Shown: in pieces, positions 58,030 through 64,000 of the stretch
Numbering within the stretch: position 1 is the first letter of the stretch
Layout: the number at the start of each line of letters is the position of its first letter
Position numbers and translations under genes: made by a program
DNA from: Perca fluviatilis
Taxonomy: Eukaryota > Chordata > Actinopteri > Perciformes > Percidae
Length of the DNA stretch: 64,000 nt
Direction: 5' to 3'
Assembly (NCBI RefSeq): GCF_010015445.1
Contig: NC_053133.1
Location: 5,026,192-5,090,191, forward strand
Notes under the pieces: model-generated
What the model was told of the DNA's origin: nothing
Database searches by the model: none
What the model saw: only the letters and a program-made list of their open reading frames with translations

Positions 58030-58300
58030 TCTCCTCTTTTTGGCTGAGTCTCCACAGGCCCTGTTAGCATAAATGATGCTCCCCTAGCTAGCCAACGGAG
58101 GCTCGTACATAACCACTAAAGGGATGAATTAGCCCTCCGAATCCCAGTTCAGATCCTTGTTCATTTTCAATGAGGATTGGACTGGGGTTCCACATGCATA
58201 ATGATGAGAGTGTTTATGGGTGCTTATTAGTGGGTGGCAACGAATGATAATGTACTGGAGTTATTAAAGCGACATGCAGAACAGGCCTACGGCTTTCACA
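58030..58300. other. CNE-like unique block
   Basis: Motif-dense, non-repetitive sequence: GTTAGCATAAATGATGC, GATGAATTAGCCC, TTGTTCATTTTCAATGAGG, CATGCATAATGATGAG, GGCTTTCACAATTAGG. This is typical of vertebrate conserved non-coding elements, with no ORF. The 58300-59035 stretch beyond is unremarkable. Confidence 0.35.
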
Positions 58301-59039
58301 ATTAGGATAACGACCTGCAAAGCTTTGGTTTTAGAAAATCAGTGGTTTTATATGATCACTGCTTCATTGTTTGTATACAAAGGTCTACGTCAACGCTGTT
58401 TCTTAAGTGTTTAAATCTGACTGTTTCCACACCATGAAGGGTACAAAAAACCTCCCAGTACTCACTAGTTCCACCAGAATTTACCCACGGGGGTAAAACA
58501 CTTAAAATGGTAATGGCTCACTAATACAAATGATACTAATGAAAACATATGCAACAACAGTGAAAGCTGATCAAAATGTGTTTTAGAATAAATTTAAAGC
58601 AACATTGAGTTACTATTTTACCTTAAAATAACAGCTTCAAAATCACTTTGATGCTACTCTGACTAGTAGGGAGAATAGTGCCTCTGTCATTCCCTCTTCA
58701 CACCCCGGTCGCCTGTGTAACTCGCAGGTACGATCTCCTAACCTGACGAGCCATATGGTTTGTTACACAGAACCATGTGAGAAGCCGTCATTGGAAACTG
58801 CACTTAAAAAAAGTACCTGGCAGGTGATTGGATCTGTTTGATTGTGTAGGACTAGATGTTGATATCCCCCAATGAATGCGTACTTGAGGCACAGATGAGA
58901 CTCCGTGGAATGGTCAATTGAGTGATGGCACCCTTTGGGTTGTCAAATGGGCGCCCTCCTTCTTAGGAGTTTCGCTGATGGGCACACGACACCCCCAGAT
59001 GGTTCAGCAGTGAATCCCAGCATCCCAGGTTCACTCCCT

Positions 59040-59530
59040 AGATGCCATCAACTCACTTGAAGGCCCAGGCGGAGTCCTTTCTTTTCATCTTAAGAACAAG
59101 CTTAATAGGATAGTGTCAATGGCTAGCAAAATAGTGGGAAAACCCCAAAAACATCTGACCCAAATATACACTGACAGAATGAGGAAGAAAGCTAGGAAGA
59201 TCACTGCAGATAGTACACACCCTCTTTCGAGCCAGTTTGCGCTCCTGAAGTCTGGGAGGCGCTTCAGAGTGCCTCTGGCAAAAGGTGTTTTTAAAAAAAT
59301 CCGTAATTCCAAATGCCATCAGTATCCTCAACCAAACCAAGTGATAATATCAATATGAGCTGCTATCCTAATGAATTTAAGCATATTTATATATTTTTCT
59401 TTTTTTTCTTTTTTATATTCAATTTACTATGTCTGATATGTTGTTTGTATGTTTATTTTTTGTATGTCTGGTGAGCCAAAGAAAAATGTCCACCCCGGTG
59501 GACAATAAAGATTTATTCTATTCTATTCTA
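59040..59530 (+). mobile_element. LINE C-terminal fragment with (TTCTA)n tail
   Basis: The frame at 59113-59358 reads MSMASKIVGKPQKHLTQIYT, RMRKKARKITADSTHPLSSQ and LLKSGRRFRVPLAKGVFKK. This is the HPL..SGRR-x-R-x-P element that ends L2/Rex1-like LINE proteins. The 3' UTR ends GGTGGACAATAAAGATTTAT and TTCTA repeats (59516-59530). Confidence 0.8.
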
Positions 59531-59534
59531 TCCA

Positions 59535-59830
59535 CAGCCACTGGCTCCCCTTTTCAGCAGCACTGGAGAGGTCTTTGACTGCCTGCCGATGGGCCTTCCC
59601 TCGCACTCCCATCTCCCTGAGTAGCCTGGATGTTGAGGTGGCTACGAACCCTCTGCAGCCTACTTCCACTGGGCGTATCTTCACATTCCAGCCTTGTTGT
59701 TGCGCATCGGCTGCAAGTTCAGCATACCTCAGCCTTTTCCATTCATAGGCTTCTTCCACTGCAACCTCCCAGGGCGCGGTGTGGACACTTCGGCCCACTG
59801 TTAAATCTGTAAGCATTAAAAATCGTGACG
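59535..59830 (-). pseudogene. C-terminal domain of a retrotransposon polyprotein, possibly with restriction-like endonuclease
   Basis: The minus-strand frame reads LTVGRSVHTAPWEVAVEEAY, KRLRYAELAADAQQQGWNVK, PVEVGCRGFVATSTSRLL and KDLSSAAEKGSQWLWIE. The pattern E/LTV..PWE..AYE-x-K-x-x-R-Y-A-x-L..GW..PVEVGCRGF is familiar from endonuclease ends of R2/NeSL-like non-LTR elements in fish and other animals. That assignment is from memory of the pattern. No reverse transcriptase is adjacent on this strand, so it is an isolated fragment. Confidence 0.5.
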
Positions 59831-59952
59831 CTTGCAAGTTCAGCATAGCACTGAAATCCACAATTTTCATCTACATTAAAATGAATGTTAAACACTGCAC
59901 ATGTTTAGGGTGCTATCAGGTGGTGTGGATCTGTCCAATGCTAGCTCAGTAG

Positions 59953-60010
59953 CAGTGGTGGAATGTAACTAAGTACATTTACTCCAGTACTGTACTTAGG
60001 TCCAAGCTCT
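59953..60010. mobile_element. Tol2-like hAT left-end fragment
   Basis: CAGTGGTGGAATGTAACTAA then TTTACTCCAGTACTGTACTT is the same terminus as the (inverted) right end of the 46350-49158 element. The other end is missing. Confidence 0.6.
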
Positions 60011-60314
60011 GACTTCATCTTAAACCTTCCAGCTGTTAGAGGGAAGCATGTAGGAATGATTTGAACTTGAGCTTTGAAATTTGCTTCAGATATCATCCAG
60101 TGTAAGGGCAGCATTAGTGGTTTGTCTGCTCCATGACCTTCGGCTTCACACACATCCAGAGTTGTATCCAAAATGACTTTCTCTCCTCTCATCTTAGAAC
60201 TATGACAAAGTTCGGATCATTTCTCACGGCATAGAACACTGAAAATGTAATGTATGCTTATATCACCAGCAGGCTACATTACTCTTGTTTCAGGTCTCCC
60301 GTGAGGTTATCTGT

Positions 60315-60700
60315 GGTTACGTAAAATGTCTTAACAACTTTTGGATGAACTGCTATGCAATTTGGTACACATTCAACTTCCCATCACGTTGTATTGTAAT
60401 AATTTTGTTGATCCCTTCACATTTGCTAAATACATTCAAGAGGATGAATTCTAATGACTTTGGCTGATATTTTCAATAGTGCCACCTTCAGGTCCAAGTT
60501 TTATCCAGTGAAACATCTCAACGAATGGATACATTGGCAGAAATTGTGGTCCAGACATTCATGGTGCCCAGAGGATGTGTCCCACTGACTTTTCAACTAG
60601 CACCACTATGGAGTTAACATGTTCGCTTTGTATTGAAATATTTCAATAACTCTTAGATGAATTGTCAAGACATTTGGTACGCACATTCATTTAATATGGA
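60315..60700. repeat. Degenerate tandem units of a dispersed repeat
   Basis: Three diverged copies of a unit built from AACAACTTTTGGATGAA, TTTGGTACACATTC, AGGATGAATTCTAATGACTT and TAGTGCCACCTTCAGGTC. They start near 60328, 60513 and 60640 (spacings about 185 and 127). Similar arrays are scattered in teleost genomes. The 60-residue frame is not a gene. Confidence 0.55.
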
Positions 60701-61038
60701 CACCACAGCAAAACACTGTCTAATAAGAAAATGTACAGTTGATGATTAATATCCAGATATGTATGCTATTGTGCAAGAAAAAGTGTGAGACTTGGTTTGT
60801 GATGAAATATTATATAATTATTATTATAATTATATAATACATTTTTGTTAAAAAATAAATTAAATTAATGTAGTTTGTGTGTGGAAGAAAGACAGCGTGT
60901 GCCAGTTTACCTCACTAGGCAGCATATTGTAGCAAGCTTGCCAGTTAGCGGGGGTTTATGCAGGGCCATTGCCTCTGATTATCTTTAACATCTTGCTGAG
61001 TGCACTGCACAGGGTTGTGCCAGCAGAGTACGTTCGCT

Positions 61039-61040
<2 letters not shown>

Positions 61041-61079
<39 letters not shown>

Positions 61080-61170
61080 TGACAGTGGAGCCAGTGGACC
61101 TCTTATTACTCTCTTGGCCAAGCTCATTCCAACTGGACTTTTAATCCATCAACAATGATGATCCTGGACC

Positions 61171-61248
<78 letters not shown>

Positions 61249-61253
61249 TGTGT
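61041..61253. repeat. (CA)n and (TG)n microsatellites in opposite orientation
   Basis: (CA)18 at 61041-61076 and (TG)n at 61174-61253. They are complementary and about 100 bp apart. The 61260-62390 interval beyond has no recognised gene. Confidence 0.95.
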
Positions 61254-62394
61254 GAAGCTTATAGAGCGTTTCCAGCAGCTCTCTCTCTCTCCCTTGGGCT
61301 CTGTCTGTGTATTTGGTTCCTCCAGAGGGCCAGTATTTCAGGGTCATCAAGTTTCTATTTCCTTTCCATTTCATTTATCTCGGGCTTTGTGGCTAATTGT
61401 TTTCCTAGCAACAGCATGGCCAGGGACCTTCTTCTGAAAGACCACCAAAATACAAGGTGCTGTCAATGTCTGCACAAAAATTATTGGCAAAACTCAAAGA
61501 TCCCTAGTACAGCCTAATACTGAACAAGTCGTGAAAGATTATCACAACCCCACACGTCCTCCATGGCTATTTTAGATTTTAGATTGTCTGTATGTAAAAC
61601 AAATAGGAGGTTTTTTGGTTTTATTCCAGAACCCATTAGACTTGGCCAGTTTACCTTGTCTACAGACTGATAAATGCACTTACACTTTTTTAACATAATA
61701 TATTCCTTTGTTTGTTGGACATTATTGGCCAGCTTTGGACTGTTATTAATCCTTCAAACATCTTGAATCATATTTGTATTTTTGTTATGTTTGTAGATGA
61801 ATTGTCTCTGTGCACTCATGTTTGCAGACTCACTTGCCTTGAATTGCCCCATGCAACTGAATATTTAAACTTTTTATTTTTATTTAGTTGTGAACACAGA
61901 CATCAACAATTCTGTGATTCTCACCATAACAACGCATGCAATCAAATAATGAAATATCCACTTGAATTGAAATTAAACTGCTTTAACCACGAGTGAGTTT
62001 GTCCATGCCGCTGCTTTTTGTCTTAACATGACAATGTTTAGATTGCCAAAAAATATGAATTCAAAGGAGTGTGTGTGTTCATTTGGAAAAAAAAATCTGA
62101 TTTCCTGAGTTTCAGATGTAAAATTCTGATTTGGTTTCTGCATAGCCAATGTTAGGTGACTGGCAGCTGGAGCACTTCCATGTTTTGGATATTCGTGAAA
62201 TTCTGCTGCTTGAATCATCAGAGGAAAAGATGAACAACTGCATAAGTTGTCAGATGGTACCAACCCTTTGTAGGCTGGCTTTGGACCAGCTCTTAGTTAT
62301 GCTGCTATAGTTTAAGACTGCCGGGGGACTTCCTTTGACACACTGAGCTCCTCTCTTTCCATCTGTGTGCATTCATATCCCAGTAATGCTTGTT

Positions 62395-62592
62395 ACAAAC
62401 TTATTCCCCCGAGTCCTTATGTTTTCTCGCCTCGCAGATTTCCTTGGATTGTGGTGACACCTGGATCGCGGTTGCAGCTGCTGCCGTGGTCCTGCTCGAG
62501 TGTGGTCTTGACCTACTCTACCTGTAAAGTGTCCTGAGATAACTCCTGTTACGATTTGACACTATTAATACATTTGAGTGGAATTCAATTGT
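62395..62592 (+). mobile_element. LINE-type 3' end, plus orientation
   Basis: TGTAAAGTGTCCTGAGATAA then TGTTACGATTTGACACTATT and GAATTCAATTG is the plus-strand version of the tail at 40626 and 56620. The upstream part (GGATTGTGGTGACACCTGGA, GTGGTCCTGCTCGAGTGTGG) belongs to the same 3' UTR type. Confidence 0.6.
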
Positions 62593-62602
62593 TAGAAACA
62601 GG

Positions 62603-62760
62603 GCTCGACATGAACTATTTTGCTTACCAGCCTCCGTGGCTAGTGGTTTTCCAAAGTTATTATACTAGCCACTCAGCATATTCGCTAGCCACAATTTTGT
62701 TGTTAGGACATTTTCTTTAATTAAAGTTGACGATGATGTTCTACAATTTACTTGAAAAAC
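62603..62760. mobile_element. hAT-like fragment (CAGGGCTCGACATGAACT terminus)
   Basis: The terminus and the following TAGCCAC/GCTAGTGG motifs resemble a fish hAT MITE. The second end was not found. Confidence 0.4.
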
Positions 62761-63119
62761 TATATTTACAATGCAAATGATCACTGTAAACACCTAAATC
62801 AAGATGAAATAAAATGTATAACAGTCTGATAAGGTTGTGTGTAAATCTCCTTTTGTATGAAAACGATCGCCGCTAGCTCTGAGGGCTAACCATCCATTTT
62901 GTTTCCCATGATACTTTGGGAGACGCTTGTTTTTGTCTTGTAAACCAATGGAAGGCAGGTCCGTCAGACATTACGCTCATATAAGGCCGGCAATACGTCA
63001 TCTGAGGGACAACAAAGATTGTTTATTGTGAGGAGAGATCACTCGAAGTCAGAATAGTAAGCTGTGACCAAAGATCGTCTGTTACCGTTCTAAACCGTTC
63101 TACAGAGAAGAATGGCATT

Positions 63120-63480
63120 ACGGTTTTGAGTTTGGCCTTTCTTGAAGAAATGTAAATAGTTTGGCCTTTATATGAGTTATAATGTTCATTATGTTTATTT
63201 TTCAAATACATAGGAGAACTGTTTTAGACAACACAAATCATGTGTGGCATTGCTGTGTGCATGTGTAATATCAATAAATATGACATTATTATTTTGAGTA
63301 TATGTAAATGAATGTCATGAGGGCAAAAGCGTCTGGACTTTTTTTGAAAAAAATTTAGATATTTTGTCCACTGTATAAGTTATGTTTATTTTTTCACTGT
63401 GAGACCTATGAGAACTGATTTAGACAGGAGATTGGCTTAGCTTTAATGCTGTGTGTGATATCAATACATATCTGTGAAAT
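63120..63480. repeat. Imperfect direct duplication (about 200-bp unit)
   Basis: The segment 63150-63290 (TATGTTTATTTTTCA, AGGAGAACTGTTTTAGACA, GTGTAATATCAATAAATATG) is repeated in diverged form at 63375-63475 (TATGTTTATTTTTTCA, ATGAGAACTGATTTAGACA, GTGATATCAATACATAT). Confidence 0.65.
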
Positions 63481-63756
63481 TCAATTGTTTTATTTATTTA
63501 TTTGTCTTTATGGTCCTACAACCTTTTTTACATTCAAGTGACATCATTATAGCATAAATATTCTAATATCCCAGTTTGTCCTGAAAAAAATATATGTTTA
63601 TAGATTGACTGTAGACAACAGGGTTGATGATTTACAAGCTTTTAAAAAAAATAAAAACAGGCGGACCAGAGGTTGTCAAAAATACTTTAGGGCTCAGAGA
63701 GTTTTAATCACAACTATTAACAAACTAACTAACTATACAGTGTGGGTATATGTTTA

Positions 63757-63757
<1 letters not shown>

Positions 63758-63822
<65 letters not shown>
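63758..63822. repeat. (TG)n microsatellite
   Basis: About 32 TG units. The open frame across it is repeat translation. Confidence 0.97.
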
Positions 63823-63826
<4 letters not shown>

Positions 63827-64000
63827 GGTGTGTGTGCTTACCAGAAGAACTGGTTTGTTGCATTTTCAACTTCCCTCACCCCTCTTTTAGTCTGATAACC
63901 TCTGAGACTTCAAACACTGGACTCTTGGATTCCCAACTGTAGCTAGTTCTCAGAGCACTGACAGCACAAACATCAGCATGAGCTACAGGTTAGCCATTAC

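Overview
This is nuclear DNA of a vertebrate, almost certainly a ray-finned and probably percomorph teleost. The grounds are a high density of fish-type interspersed repeats: RTE LINEs ending in GATG repeats like Rex3, L2/CR1-like LINEs, tRNA-derived SINEs, hAT/Tol2-like and TTAA-target MITEs, and a Tc1-like foldback. Long CA/TG, AT and ATCC microsatellites and CNE-like blocks also fit. I see no bacterial, phage or organellar gene organisation, no operon, no CRISPR array and no complete protein-coding gene.

The best host-gene signal is at the left edge. A GC-rich block (about 400-588) contains a short upstream ORF in good start context, then a 61-bp open segment (589-649) that ends in a strong splice donor followed by a G-rich quadruplex-type tract. 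This looks like a promoter and first exon, with intron or gene desert to the right. I cannot name the gene. No second exon was recognised.

The rest is non-coding DNA dominated by decayed mobile elements. Between 5.9 and 10.3 kb there are two hAT-like MITEs, two copies of a TTAA-type MITE in opposite orientations, and a triplicated LINE-tail/AT unit. Between 11.9 and 15.9 kb lie nested TTAA MITEs, one of which splits a LINE reverse transcriptase at a reconstructable TTAA site. Between 17.7 and 25.5 kb there are more MITEs, a SINE with 15-bp target duplications, a solo LTR with 5-bp duplications, a 131-nt A run, and a TTAA MITE inside a larger inverted repeat. Between 26 and 35 kb there are two SINEs (one with a palindromic tRNA-like head), a 289-bp insertion flanked by 13-bp direct repeats whose last 196 bp are a near-perfect palindrome, and a LINE with an intact YADD nested in another inverted-repeat element. 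Between 36 and 38.6 kb are a Tc1-like foldback and a hAT remnant.

From 40 to 55.3 kb there are two Rex3-type LINE copies, four further LINE fragments, a 2.8-kb Tol2-like hAT with nested insertions and a 51-residue BED-finger ORF, and a second hAT N-terminal fragment. From 56.6 kb to the end there are LINE tails, a possible retroelement endonuclease remnant, microsatellites, tandem duplications and a CNE-like block.

No new multi-gene system was found. The most unusual objects are the 196-bp palindromic insertion, the SINE with an inverted tRNA head, and the nested hAT composite. Family names come from recognition of typical termini, tails and protein motifs, not from database searches.
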